This document shows positions 42,635 to 51,325 of a DNA stretch of 64,000 nucleotides, in pieces; within the stretch, counting starts at the first letter, position 1, and the number at the start of each line of letters is the position of its first letter. The position numbers were made by a program, and so were the translations under genes. This stretch comes from Micromonospora alfalfae (lineage in GTDB: Bacteria > Actinomycetota > Actinomycetes > Mycobacteriales > Micromonosporaceae), in assembly GCF_022230925.1 (NCBI RefSeq), contig NZ_JAKKFH010000062.1:1-64000 (forward strand), read 5' to 3'. The notes beneath the pieces were generated by a model that saw only the letters and a list, made by a program, of their open reading frames with translations, searched no databases and had not been told where the DNA came from.

Positions 42635-43614
42635 CACATCATCTCTCTGTCACCGTCGATGACGTGCACGCAGCCGCGAAACGGCTCGCCGGCGTGGCCC
42701 ATCGAACCCCCGTTCTCACCTCACGCAGTCTCGACCGTCTGGTCGGTGCCAACGTGTTCATCAAGTGCGAGAATTTGCAACGAGTAGGAGCGTTCAAATT
42801 TCGGGGCGCCTACAACGCCGTCGCGCGGCTCGACGGGGACGCACGCCGTCGTGGCGTTATCGCCTTCTCCTCGGGCAACCACGCCCAGGCGGTGGCCCTG
42901 GCCTCACGCGTGCTCGGGTCCTGCGCCGTAGTGGTCATGCCGAGGGACGCGCCGAGGTCGAAGGTGACCGCCACCGCCGCGTACGGCGCGGAGATTGTCA
43001 CCTTCGACCGGTACACCGAGAACCGATTCGAAATCACCGCTCAGGTAGCCGCCGAACGCGGCTTGACCGTCATCCCGCCCTACGACCATCCAGACGTGAT
43101 CGCTGGGGCGGGCACGACGGCCGTGGAACTGTGGGACGACATTGACGACCTCGATGCCCTGGTCGTCCCACTCGGCGGCGGCGGACAGCTGGCGGGCTGC
43201 GCTACCGTGCTCCGTTCCATCGCGCCCGCCACCCGGATCGTTGGCGTGGAAACCGAAACGGGCGACAAGAATCGGCAGTCATTGCGTGCCGGCCAGCCGG
43301 TTCGTATCCCCGTGCCCCGCACGATCGCCGACGGCGTGACCGGGGAGCGCACGGGTGAACTGACCTTTCCCATTATTCAGCGGCTGGTAGACGACGTGAT
43401 CGTGGTTACTGACGAGGAGATCCGCAGGGCGATGGCGTTCTTGTTCGACCGGATGAAGCTCGTCGTCGAACCAAGCGGCGCTCTCGGTGTGGCGGCGTTG
43501 CTCGCCGGACGCGTGCGGGTCTCTCGCCGGCGGGTGGCTGTGGTCGCCTCGGGCGGCAACATCAGCGCGAGTTTGTTCGGCGAGTTGTTGGCGGGGTCCG
43601 CTTCACCTGGGTGA
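42631..43614 (+). CDS. Threonine/serine dehydratase-family PLP enzyme
   Basis: This 327-residue fold-type II enzyme has PLP lysine Lys56 in GAFKFRGAYNA, the substrate loop SSGNHAQAVAL and the glycine loop PLGGGGQLAG. It is as long as catabolic threonine ammonia-lyase without a regulatory ACT domain; such enzymes turn threonine or serine into 2-oxo acids and ammonia. Serine racemase and hydroxyaspartate ammonia-lyase share these motifs, so the exact substrate is open. AAGGAG precedes ATG 42631, which overlaps the transporter stop. Confidence 0.85.
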   Translation: MTHHLSVTVDDVHAAAKRLAGVAHRTPVLTSRSLDRLVGANVFIKCENLQRVGAFKFRGAYNAVARLDGDARRRGVIAFSSGNHAQAVALASRVLGSCAVVVMPRDAPRSKVTATAAYGAEIVTFDRYTENRFEITAQVAAERGLTVIPPYDHPDVIAGAGTTAVELWDDIDDLDALVVPLGGGGQLAGCATVLRSIAPATRIVGVETETGDKNRQSLRAGQPVRIPVPRTIADGVTGERTGELTFPIIQRLVDDVIVVTDEEIRRAMAFLFDRMKLVVEPSGALGVAALLAGRVRVSRRRVAVVASGGNISASLFGELLAGSASPG

Positions 43615-43925
43615 AGGGCCCGCCCGGATGTGGGCGGCGCCCTCTCGGGGCGCTACCCGCGTCGAGTGGAGGAGCAGGCGGCCGCTGATAGGTGGCATTG
43701 CGGTGCTCGGCTCGGACAGGTCCATTCTGAACTTGATCTGTGCGGAGGGTCGGGCGTCACTGGTGACGGCCGCCATCCCGGCGAACCGACTGCGGCGCCA
43801 ACCTGACACCGCTGGCAGGGATGGCGGCCACTCGAGGGAGATTTCCGGGAGAGGTGCCAGCAGGCAGGCGGTGCCGCGTCAGCCCCATCCCGCTAACGAC
43901 GTCTCCCATCGGGTGGGCACATCAC

Positions 43926-43964
43926 GCTCGGGCACCGGCTCCCTTATGGAGCCGGTGCCCGAGC
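43926..43964 (-). terminator. Perfect 17-bp hairpin terminator
   Basis: GCTCGGGCACCGGCTCC and its complement with loop CTTAT lie 12 bases past the stop of the minus-strand C39-like protease gene. The bases from 43615 to 43925 hold no gene I can support. Confidence 0.8.
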
Positions 43965-43975
43965 CTCGGATTGGA

Positions 43976-44779
43976 TCAGGCGGAGTAGCCTCGGGTCGCC
44001 GCCCAGTTCGCCAGATCGACAGTCGTCATCCAGTAGGCCGCGGTCGTGGGATTAGCCGAGTCGGCGATCCGCACGGTCCGGCCGTTGTCCTTGTAACCAA
44101 TGACGGCAATGTAGTGGCCGCCGGGAAACGAGTGCCAGCCGCCATCGGTGTCGGTACCTGTACCGACGGTGTTGGCGACGACGGCACGGCCGTCCGTCAC
44201 CGCGTTCACGATGTCGCTCTGAAGCTGATCGATCTGAGCCGAGGTGGGAGCACCAGGGATCATGCGGGTCCGGTAAGGATTGCCCTTGACCATCTGGTTC
44301 AGCCCGCGGGTGGTGTCCTCGGCCGAATTGGTGCCGTTCTCGGTCGCCCGCAGCGGGGCTACCAGCTCGTCCTGGGTCCGCTCGATGCCGTTGGCGCTAA
44401 GCGCGTTGCGCACCGCGGCGGGACCGCAGTTCCAGTAGCTGGTCTGCGCCTGATAGTTGTAGTCGAGGACCTTGGTCGATGGCGGCTTCGGCTTCGCTGT
44501 ACGGGTCAGATCCGGGTCCGGCTTGGCCGAGGTGGCCCTGGGCGACGTCGATGGGGACGCCGCGACGCGGACTTGGCTGCGGGTGGCAGCGCCGTCGGTG
44601 CGCGGAGCCAGCTCAGCGACAGCGGCCGCTGCCCCCTGGCGGACAGGCGCGTCATCGGTGGTGGTGAGCAGGGCGCCGACGCCGGAGGCCAGCACGAGGG
44701 CCGCAGCCGAGCCGGCGACGATCTGGGACGAGCGTTCGGTGGCCAGACGGCGCAGCTGACGCTTGAGGTGGTGCTTCAC
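43976..44779 (-). CDS. Secreted C39-like cysteine peptidase under c-di-AMP riboswitch control
   Basis: This 267-residue protein has an N-terminal membrane segment (about 21-40), a Pro/Ser/Lys linker (about 75-105) and a C39-like domain. The catalytic Cys is in WNCGPAAV (about 118), the His in GGHYIAVIGY and the Asp in RIADSANP. It ends in LANWAATRGYSA like the copy at 4300-5010. GTG 44779 is preferred because GGAGG lies 5 bases upstream; GTG 44791 is an alternative. Upstream are a 27-codon ORF, a hairpin and a riboswitch, so expression may depend on c-di-AMP. Confidence 0.75.
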   Translation of the reverse strand: MKHHLKRQLRRLATERSSQIVAGSAAALVLASGVGALLTTTDDAPVRQGAAAAVAELAPRTDGAATRSQVRVAASPSTSPRATSAKPDPDLTRTAKPKPPSTKVLDYNYQAQTSYWNCGPAAVRNALSANGIERTQDELVAPLRATENGTNSAEDTTRGLNQMVKGNPYRTRMIPGAPTSAQIDQLQSDIVNAVTDGRAVVANTVGTGTDTDGGWHSFPGGHYIAVIGYKDNGRTVRIADSANPTTAAYWMTTVDLANWAATRGYSA

Positions 44780-44890
44780 GTAATCCTCCACAGAGCGAGA
44801 GCGGCAAAAGCCGGCCGGAACGCGCGGAGGAGCTCACGCGCGACGACGTGTACGGCGACGTGGCCGGCACTGGACCGCTCGGAAAGGGGG

Positions 44891-44910
44891 GCGCCCGGTC
44901 GGCCGGGCGC
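44891..44910 (-). promoter_or_regulatory. Hairpin between small ORF and protease gene (candidate attenuator)
   Basis: GCGCCCGG and CCGGGCGC pair across TCGG. On the minus strand it is followed by CCCCCCTTTCC. It lies 18 bases after the small ORF stop and 110 bases before the protease start, so it may reduce read-through. Confidence 0.45.
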
Positions 44911-44927
44911 GGTGGCGGGTACCGAGG

Positions 44928-45011
44928 TCAGCTCGCCAGCCAGTCGGTGGGAAGCGACGGCACCGCGGCGCCGTGAAGGTGAATCAATCGGGGGAGGCGC
45001 TGCATGAGCAT
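44928..45011 (-). CDS. 27-residue small ORF directly after a riboswitch
   Basis: A very small reading frame (MLMQRLPRLIHLHGAAVP and nine further residues, ending in LAS) starts at ATG 45011 with GGAAGGAG 4 bases upstream. This ribosome site follows the riboswitch directly, as for known ydaO target genes. It has no cysteines and no hydrophobic helix. It could be a leader peptide or a small secreted or regulatory peptide. No family is recognised. Coding status rests on the ribosome site and placement. Confidence 0.5.
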   Translation of the reverse strand: MLMQRLPRLIHLHGAAVPSLPTDWLAS

Positions 45012-45019
45012 GGAACTCC

Positions 45020-45175
45020 TTCCAACGCCGCCTACCGGGTTAGCTGACGGATTCGGGCGGGAAGATCGCCCTACCGCAGGCCGTGGCTCGCGGATTCACC
45101 CCGATGATGCAGTGGGTCCCCGGTTCGTCGGTAACGATTCGGCGGGTCCGAGCGGCGTCGCCTGTTGCGACCGGA
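45020..45175 (-). ncRNA. Second c-di-AMP riboswitch (ydaO-yuaA)
   Basis: On the minus strand the ydaO blocks occur in order: ACCGGGGACCCAC, TCGGGGTGAATCCGC, TAGGGCGATCTTCC, CCGAATCCGTCAGCTAACCC and GGTAGGCGG, then at once GGAAGGAG. They match the riboswitch at 22640 block by block. The upstream boundary is approximate. Confidence 0.85.
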
Positions 45176-45664
45176 AACCGCATCGGACGCGCCGACGTTA
45201 CTGAATCCCATTCCTCCGGCCAAGTGCCACCACCTGCACAAACTTTGAGCCTCACTACTCTGACCGGAACGGTCCATCACTGACGTCATTCCATGGGACA
45301 AGTAGAACTACCGGGCCCGGCGGTCAACAACCGGACAATCATTGAGGCGAAACCCTAATCTCGTTGGGTCAATCGCACCGGCTGGGCCGATATGACCGTT
45401 TCGACTTTTCAGCAGCTCGAACCATGGGAACTCAGATCACAATTTGGTCAACTCTGCTTATCGGCAGGTGGGCTCGCCCAGCGGCGGTGCCCGCCGAGGG
45501 TTCCGGGTGTGGGGGGCCGTTCGCTGCTGCGGTGGCCAGTGCCGGCCTACGCCCGTTCGGATCGGCCGATCCGAACTTCGACCCGCGCGGTGCACGTCGG
45601 GCTCGCGCCGGTAGCAGTAGCGCCTGCGGCACACGTCTGCCGGCAGGCAACTCCTCCAGCGATA
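45176..45664. other. Intergenic stretch upstream of the riboswitch
   Basis: This must hold the promoter of the riboswitch transcript. I see no supported gene. The left edge of the IS481 remnant follows. Confidence 0.4.
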
Positions 45665-46410
45665 AGCCACCCCCAGCCCAGGTGTGCCGTCCAGGGAGGT
45701 TGGTCAACCTGCTGATGGGCCGACCGTCGGTTGCGGGGGGGCCGGTGCAGCTTGTAGTGATGCAGAGAGCCCGTAGGCCTTCCTGCGGGCTTGTTCGCAT
45801 GCTGCAGAACCGGGCGTAGCACAGCCGTCGGTCAGGGTTCCGGTGAAACCGTTCGACCTTGCCGTTGGCTTGTGGCCGGTATGGGCTGGTTTTCTTCGGG
45901 GTGATCCCAGGCTTTCTCGTTGTGGCGGATCTCTGTGTAGGCGACCCGGGAGTGATCATCGACAACGCTGCGCCCGAACGCAGTGCCCGTCTGAGGTTCG
46001 TAGACGCCGTTGCATGATGCGGGTGTTGGTAGCGGCGGATCGGTTCTCCGGTGACTTGGTCGATGTGTGACAGCCGATGCTGTGGGCAACGGGTCAGCAC
46101 CGCGTGCACGGTCGAGGCCGCCATGCCCAGGCGCCCGCCGAACTGCACCGGTCCCAGGCGTTGCTTCCACCCGCGGGTGCACGATCTTGCGTACCCGCGG
46201 ACGCGGGGGCCGGGTCACGATGCGGCCGCGACGAACGTCCTACATGCCCTCGGCGCTCTGCGGCCGGTATCACCGCGACCAGCGGCTCGCCGTTTGGCCA
46301 GGACACGTCACAGGTCCGGCTGCTCGGGTGTCCGACCGCCCCTCATCCACGATCAGTCGCGCCAGCCGCAGACGTGCGCGAGGGGTCGAGGCAGCGTTAG
46401 CCGGGACAGA
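45665..46410 (-). pseudogene. Decayed IS481-family transposase
   Basis: Pieces on the minus strand follow the order of actinobacterial IS481 transposases: TPRARLRLARLIVDEG (N-terminal helix-turn-helix), LGMAASTVHAVLTRCPQHRL, SHIDQVTGEPIRRY, VVDDHSRVAYTEI (catalytic Asp region), SPYRPQANGKVERFHR (catalytic Glu region) and RPISRLTNLPGRHT. They fall in at least three frames. The whole spans about 750 bases, shorter than an intact gene of about 1 kb, so there are also deletions. I could not define terminal inverted repeats. Confidence 0.8.
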
Positions 46411-46550
46411 AAGGTCTCCTGTTGCGAGAGCGGTTCGTAGACAGATCCACTCCAGAACTGGAGGCCTTCACTCGCCTACGACATCAGATCGTGTCGTCAC
46501 AAGATCTCTACGAACGGGCGTGGGCAGTACATCTAGCGACTGATGCATCC

Positions 46551-46587
46551 ATTGGACCGGCCCGCTGGGGCGGCGGGCGGGTCCAAT
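46551..46587 (-). terminator. Hairpin downstream of the L,D-transpeptidase
   Basis: ATTGGACCGGCCCGC and GCGGGCGGGTCCAAT form a 15-base stem with one mismatch and a 7-base loop, 10 bases past the stop. Confidence 0.7.
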
Positions 46588-46597
46588 GCTCCTGTGG

Positions 46598-47857
46598 TCA
46601 GCCGCCGGTGACCGCTGGCGCCGGCGATCCGCCGGCCGCCGCTCCCGGATGCGGCACCTGGGCCGGGCCCGGCCGGAGCCCGGCCGGTACGGGCAGGGCG
46701 CTGCCCTTGACGAACTCCTCCCAGCTGACGTTCCAAGCCGTCCAGCCATTGCCCGGCTGCAGTTGCACTTCGGTCCCCTTGAAGGTGACCAGGTCACCGA
46801 CCTGCGTGACGCCCATCAGCCAATCGGCGGCTTCGGCCGAGATATTGGTGCAGCCGTGCGAGACGTTAGTGTTCCCTTGGTCCCCCACCGACCACGGTGC
46901 CCCGTGGATGAACTCACCGCCCCAGGTGAGCCGCTGCGCGTCCTCGACGTCGATTACGTAGGGGTCGGCGGATCCCCGGGTGTCGAACGTCGTATTCTGG
47001 TGCTTCTCCATGATCACCATCTTGCCGCTGGAGGTTGGTGTGCTCGGCTTGCCGAGGCTCACCGGGATCTTGCGAATCAGTTTTCCGTCCTGGTGTACCG
47101 ACATCTGTTTGGTGGCGTTGTCGACCTCTAGGGACACCTGCCGACCGATCTTGGACGTGGCGCTCCGGTCGGCATCACCGACCCGGTCCTTGCCGATCGG
47201 CAGGCCCTCGAGGCCAGCCCGGACGCTGATGGTGGTGCCGGGCCGCCAGAAATCGGGCGCCCGGTAATAGACCTGGGTGCCGTCGGGTACCCACGACCAG
47301 GCGCCCGGCTGCGGCGGGTCCGTCTTCACGAACAGGCGCCGCTGCACATCGACCCTGGCGTCTTTCGGAATGGGCGGGTCGAACGCGACCGTTACCGGCA
47401 TGGCGGTGCCGTACGTCCGATTTTCGGTGAAATACAACGTACTAGTGATCGTCGGTTTCGACGATTTCGGCATGGTGGTAAAGGCGGTCTTGCGGGTGGT
47501 GGTGGCGCCGGAATCGCCGGTGGCGGTCACCTCAACGGTGTAGGTCCGTTCCGGCTGCAACGTGGTGCTTGGCACCCACCCCGAGGTGTCCTCCCGCCGC
47601 TCCGCCTTGACCTCCTTGCCCTTGTCGTCGGTGATTCGCACCGCAGTCACGCGCCCACCTTTGACGACGGCGCCCACCTCCGCGCTAACTGGCACATCCC
47701 GCGTCCGGTCAGCGGGCGTAAGGGCCAGCTCCAGCGGCGCCGCCTGGCCCTTAACCGCCCCCGCGCCCGGCTTGCGGTCCGCGGTGCACCCGCCGAGGAC
47801 CAACGGTGCGGCCGCAATAGTTACCGCACACAACGTCAATCGCCGCTTCAACTCCAT
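46598..47857 (-). CDS. L,D-transpeptidase lipoprotein (Ig-like plus YkuD)
   Basis: This 419-residue lipid-anchored enzyme makes 3-3 cross-links in peptidoglycan outside the membrane. It has a lipobox LGGC (Cys24), two Ig-like domains (about 45-235) and a YkuD domain with EFIHGAPWSVG and the catalytic SHGCTNIS (His334, Cys336). The domain order matches mycobacterial LdtMt2-type enzymes, which are less sensitive to most penicillins. ATG 47857 has a GGGGG run upstream. A BlaI-type dyad lies 44 bases upstream, and a decayed second copy lies at 27260-27405. Confidence 0.92.
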   Translation of the reverse strand: MELKRRLTLCAVTIAAAPLVLGGCTADRKPGAGAVKGQAAPLELALTPADRTRDVPVSAEVGAVVKGGRVTAVRITDDKGKEVKAERREDTSGWVPSTTLQPERTYTVEVTATGDSGATTTRKTAFTTMPKSSKPTITSTLYFTENRTYGTAMPVTVAFDPPIPKDARVDVQRRLFVKTDPPQPGAWSWVPDGTQVYYRAPDFWRPGTTISVRAGLEGLPIGKDRVGDADRSATSKIGRQVSLEVDNATKQMSVHQDGKLIRKIPVSLGKPSTPTSSGKMVIMEKHQNTTFDTRGSADPYVIDVEDAQRLTWGGEFIHGAPWSVGDQGNTNVSHGCTNISAEAADWLMGVTQVGDLVTFKGTEVQLQPGNGWTAWNVSWEEFVKGSALPVPAGLRPGPAQVPHPGAAAGGSPAPAVTGG

Positions 47858-47900
47858 GATGCGTCCCCCCGGATATGCGACTCCCTTCGTCACATTCTCT

Positions 47901-47920
47901 CTACGAAGCAGCGATAGTAG
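47901..47920. promoter_or_regulatory. BlaI-type operator dyad (site 7)
   Basis: CTACGA-N8-TAGTAG, upstream of the L,D-transpeptidase gene, close enough to overlap its promoter. Confidence 0.6.
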
Positions 47921-48809
47921 GCGGACTTTTCAAAGATTCACGCCGGCGCCTTACAGCAACTTTTCTCCGCGCTTCGCCTACTGGCGTGAATGAAACATCC
48001 ATTCTCATACGTGCCCGTTTTGGTAGGAGTGGATGGACCTGGCAGGACCTTCCCCCTGGCGACCCGGCTGTCCGGTGTGCCGTTCGAGCGCAGCTATTCG
48101 CCCTCATCGAGCACTGCTCCACTTGCCCGGTGCCCGCCACATGGTTAATCACCGGCGCGTTGCACTGCCTGATCGGCGTCGTCGTGATCATGTAGGCGCC
48201 GCGCGGCTGACGCCGCCACACGGACCGGCTGCCAAAGGCTTGCCATCCGACGTACCAGCTTCAGGCCGCGCCGGAGTTGCCGACCCGGCGAACAGAGCTT
48301 CGGCAGGACTCCAGCGCCGTTCCCGTCAGCCGATAGCCCGGCCGGCCGGGGTCAGACGCGGCGTCGCATTCTAGTCAGCCAGCAGGAGTGGGGGCCATGG
48401 TCGGGCATCCCGTCGGTCGGTGACGATGACAGCAGGTAGCGAAGTCGGCTCACCTGCGAGCCCCGTCTCGACCTCATTCCTGTCGACGTACCAACGCTCG
48501 ACCGTAAAACCGTGGGGCCCGGCGCGGCGACCCGCTACACCCGCGCCGACATCTCGCGCCACCGCTTACACCGCATATTCGGGTAGTCGCGTCGCGCTCT
48601 CATCCGACTACCGCGCTCACCCGGACTGATCCGACGAACGCGTGCGGAGGGTCGAATCCGAACGGTGCTCTAAGACGTAGCAGGCAACCTGAGCGCAACC
48701 CACTGCCGATAGGCGTGGGCATCGGCGCGGTGTGTCCCGCGGCGTCACCACCCCGGCGCCGACGCTCTGCCCGCCAAGTCCAGCCGTACGACGACGTCGC
48801 GGGCCGGGA
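47921..48809. other. Long stretch without a supported gene
   Basis: Two frames look weakly protein-like. One on the plus strand ends near 48195 (WQDLPPGDPAVRCAVRAQLF), and one on the minus strand spans 48371-48562 (GPHGFTVERWYVDRNEVETG). Neither has a ribosome site or a recognisable family, so I do not call them genes. They may be remnants. Confidence 0.4.
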
Positions 48810-49250
48810 TCAGAGGGCGTCGAAGCCGGGATAGTCCGACAGACGCCGGCGCGGGTCGGCGTTGAGCCACCGAAGTCTGTGCATGTACGCGGCGACGTCC
48901 GGGTCGTCCTCGTCGTCCTGCGCGTGCCCGATGAGCACCGGCCGCAGCACGGGGCCAGCGACCGTGTCGCCCCGATGAAACGACCAGGAATGTCCGACCG
49001 GCGTCTTGCGCGGCGCTGTGTTTGGGGCAGACGTGCAGGCAGAGCGGCTCAGGCGCTCGTGCACCACCCGGGTCCAGAAGAACACACCGAAGGCAGCGAA
49101 CAGCGGCCACTGCAACGCGTACCCGAGACTGCGGCCGTCGCCCCGCAGCGCGTGTTCCCACTGCCACCAGCCCAACCGCAGGCACACAGCAGCGATCACA
49201 CCGATGACCAAGTGTCCGAGCAGCCACCGCGGTCTGAGCCAAGCTGACAT
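48810..49250 (-). CDS. Small two-helix membrane protein, copy 1
   Basis: This 146-residue protein has two hydrophobic helices (WLLGHLVIGVIAAVCLRLGW and ALQWPLFAAFGVFFW) and a long cytoplasmic tail ending in YMHRLRWLNADPRRRLSDYP. Such proteins are common in actinobacteria, with no known function. A second copy with a nearly identical end begins at the right edge of the window (63890). ATG 49250 lacks a strong ribosome site. Confidence 0.75.
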   Translation of the reverse strand: MSAWLRPRWLLGHLVIGVIAAVCLRLGWWQWEHALRGDGRSLGYALQWPLFAAFGVFFWTRVVHERLSRSACTSAPNTAPRKTPVGHSWSFHRGDTVAGPVLRPVLIGHAQDDEDDPDVAAYMHRLRWLNADPRRRLSDYPGFDAL

Positions 49251-49303
49251 ATCGTCAGAATAGCTGCCGAAACCCACCGGACGGCGACTCACCCTGAACG
49301 GTC

Positions 49304-49816
49304 ATGACATACCGTGACGAGATGAAGGTGTTCCCCGTTGCTCTCGACTCGGGCGAGACCGCCAGCCTGCGCCTGGACGACACGACAGTGTTCATCATCT
49401 CGACCGCGTCGCGGTCACGGCGCCTGCTGCGCTGGTCCGCCGGATCGGTGTTGGTCGGTCTGAGCCTCGCGGCGGTCGCCAACGGCGTCACCCACGCCGT
49501 CAATGAACAAGTTGGCCTCTGGCTGATGGGCGCCGCCGTGGCACTCTTCATTGGAGGAGTCGTCGGCGCCACGGCCGCAGGGGCATTCATCTGGCGAGCC
49601 GATCGTCGACCCGACGACAGCCTCAGCGCCGACGAGGTGACCTTCGCCCGCAGTGACGCCATCAACGGTCGAGTCACCGTGACCATCGAATGCGCCGACG
49701 GCACCACCCGCCACTTCAGCGCTACCGGCACGGCCGGCCCCCTTACCGCGCAGCTGTTCGCGCGGATGCTCGCCGTGACGGCCCCGACCGACAAGACTCC
49801 CACCCCGATTCCGTAA
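49304..49816 (+). CDS. Hypothetical membrane protein
   Basis: This 170-residue protein has two helices (about 45-62 and 70-95) and otherwise soluble parts. I recognise no family. The last 400 bases lie opposite the extended end of the minus-strand MFS gene. ATG 49304 or 49322 may be the start. Its codon use looks normal, which supports it as the genuine coding strand in the overlap. Confidence 0.6.
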   Translation: MTYRDEMKVFPVALDSGETASLRLDDTTVFIISTASRSRRLLRWSAGSVLVGLSLAAVANGVTHAVNEQVGLWLMGAAVALFIGGVVGATAAGAFIWRADRRPDDSLSADEVTFARSDAINGRVTVTIECADGTTRHFSATGTAGPLTAQLFARMLAVTAPTDKTPTPIP

Positions 49817-51325
49817 AGGGTGGTCCCCCAGGTCGGGCGCTCGTTTACTCGGGGCGGGCATGAACAGTGTGGCCGCGGCAGCGCCGAGCGCGGCGACGGT
49901 GGCACAGGCGATGAGGACGTAGACCATGGCGTCGACATAGGCGTGGTCAGCGGCGTCGGCGAGCGCCGGTAGGCCCAAGCGGTCTGCGACGGCCAGCGTC
50001 CCGGCAATCGAGTGGGTCGCGGCGTCGACGGCTGGCGTCGGTAGGCCGGTGGTGTCGATGCGGTCGCGGTAGGTGGCGGAGAGCAGGCTCCCGAGCAGGG
50101 CAACGCCGAGGGCTCCGCCGGTTTGGCGCATGGTCATGGTGATGGCGATGCCGGCTCCGGAGCGTTCGGGTGGCATGACCGCGAGCACCGCGTCCATGGC
50201 CGGGGCGAGGGTGGCGCCGATGCCGAGTCCCACGACGGCGTACCAGGTGGCGATGAACCCGTAGCTGCTGGCGGCGTTTGTCAGGGCGCCGGTAAGCAGT
50301 CCGGCGACGGTGACGACGAGCCCGACGACGATCGGCGCACGGTGACCTATGCGGGCGGTGAGGCGGGTGGCGATGCCGGCGCCAGCGACGAGACCGACGA
50401 TGAGTGGCAGCAGCCGCAGCCCGGTGTCGAGGGCGTCGAAGCCGAGGACGAACTGGAGGTGCTGGGGTGCAATGAACAGCAGTCCGAACAGGGCGAAGCT
50501 GGCGAGGGTGGCGTTGATGGAGCCCCACCGGAATTGTCGATTCCGGAACAGCCGTAGGTCGATCATGGGCTCCCGGTTGTGCAGTTCCCACCAGGTGAAT
50601 CCGGTGAGCAGTATCGCGGCGGCGAGCAGCGCTGCGATGACGGTGGGCGCGGTCCAGCCTTGTTCAGGGGCTTCGATGACGGCGTAGACGAACGCGACCA
50701 GACCGGCGGTGGACAGGACGGCGCCGGTCGGGTCTGGGCGTGGTGGGTTGGGGTCGCGGGACTCGGGCAGGAACACGGCGACGCTGATGGCGGCGAGGGC
50801 GACGATGGGCAGGTTGACCAGGAAGATGGTGCCCCACCAGAAGTGCTCGAGGAGGTAGCCGCCGATGATGGGACCCAGCGGGATGCCGATGCCCATGCCG
50901 GAGACGAGCACGGAAACGGCGCGGCTGCGCTCGGCGCCGGTGAACAGGGCCGTGAGGGAGGCGAGGGTGGTTGGCATGATGAGCGCGGCGCCGATACCGA
51001 GCCCGGCGCGGGCGGCGATGACCTGGGGGGCGGTGTCGGCCCAGGCTGCGGCGATGGACGCGGCGGCGAAGACGGCCAAGCCGAGTAGCAGGCCGCGGCG
51101 GCGGCCGTAGCGGTCGGCGAGGGCGCCGAAGGGCAGCAGTAGGCCGGCGAAGAGCAGGACGTAGGCGTTGACCATCCATTGCAGTGCGCTGGTGTCGGCG
51201 TTGAGGTCGGTGGCGATGGTGGGCAGGGCAACGTTGAGGATGGTGATGTCGAAGCCGATGGCAACGACGGCGACGGTCAGTCCGGCCAGGGCCCAGCGGT
51301 GTCGGCGCGCGTTTGTCGCGGTCAT
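49415..51325 (-). CDS. DHA2-type MFS exporter with C-terminal read-through extension
   Basis: This 636-residue predicted protein has a normal 14-helix exporter in residues 1-490 (GFDITILNVALPTIATDLN, ALADRYGRRRG, GPIIGGYLLEHFWWGTIFLV). After MPAPSKRAPD the frame goes on for about 140 low-complexity residues, of which 503-636 lie antisense to the gene at 49304-49816. The usual stop was apparently lost, or the frame is open by chance in high-GC DNA. Function should come from the first part. It is divergent from nothing and is followed upstream by a CDF exporter. Confidence 0.82.
   Translation of the reverse strand: MTATNARRHRWALAGLTVAVVAIGFDITILNVALPTIATDLNADTSALQWMVNAYVLLFAGLLLPFGALADRYGRRRGLLLGLAVFAAASIAAAWADTAPQVIAARAGLGIGAALIMPTTLASLTALFTGAERSRAVSVLVSGMGIGIPLGPIIGGYLLEHFWWGTIFLVNLPIVALAAISVAVFLPESRDPNPPRPDPTGAVLSTAGLVAFVYAVIEAPEQGWTAPTVIAALLAAAILLTGFTWWELHNREPMIDLRLFRNRQFRWGSINATLASFALFGLLFIAPQHLQFVLGFDALDTGLRLLPLIVGLVAGAGIATRLTARIGHRAPIVVGLVVTVAGLLTGALTNAASSYGFIATWYAVVGLGIGATLAPAMDAVLAVMPPERSGAGIAITMTMRQTGGALGVALLGSLLSATYRDRIDTTGLPTPAVDAATHSIAGTLAVADRLGLPALADAADHAYVDAMVYVLIACATVAALGAAAATLFMPAPSKRAPDLGDHPLRNRGGSLVGRGRHGEHPREQLRGKGAGRAGSAEVAGGAVGAFDGHGDSTVDGVTAGEGHLVGAEAVVGSTIGSPDECPCGRGADDSSNEECHGGAHQPEANLFIDGVGDAVGDRREAQTDQHRSGGPAQQAP

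Noticed and set aside
45665..46410. An intact insertion sequence
   Set aside because: The transposase is broken in several frames and shortened, and I could not find terminal inverted repeats or a target duplication.
48033..48562. Two weak coding frames between the transpeptidase and the small membrane protein
   Set aside because: They have plausible amino-acid content but no start signal, conserved motif or operon link; listed only as an unassigned stretch.
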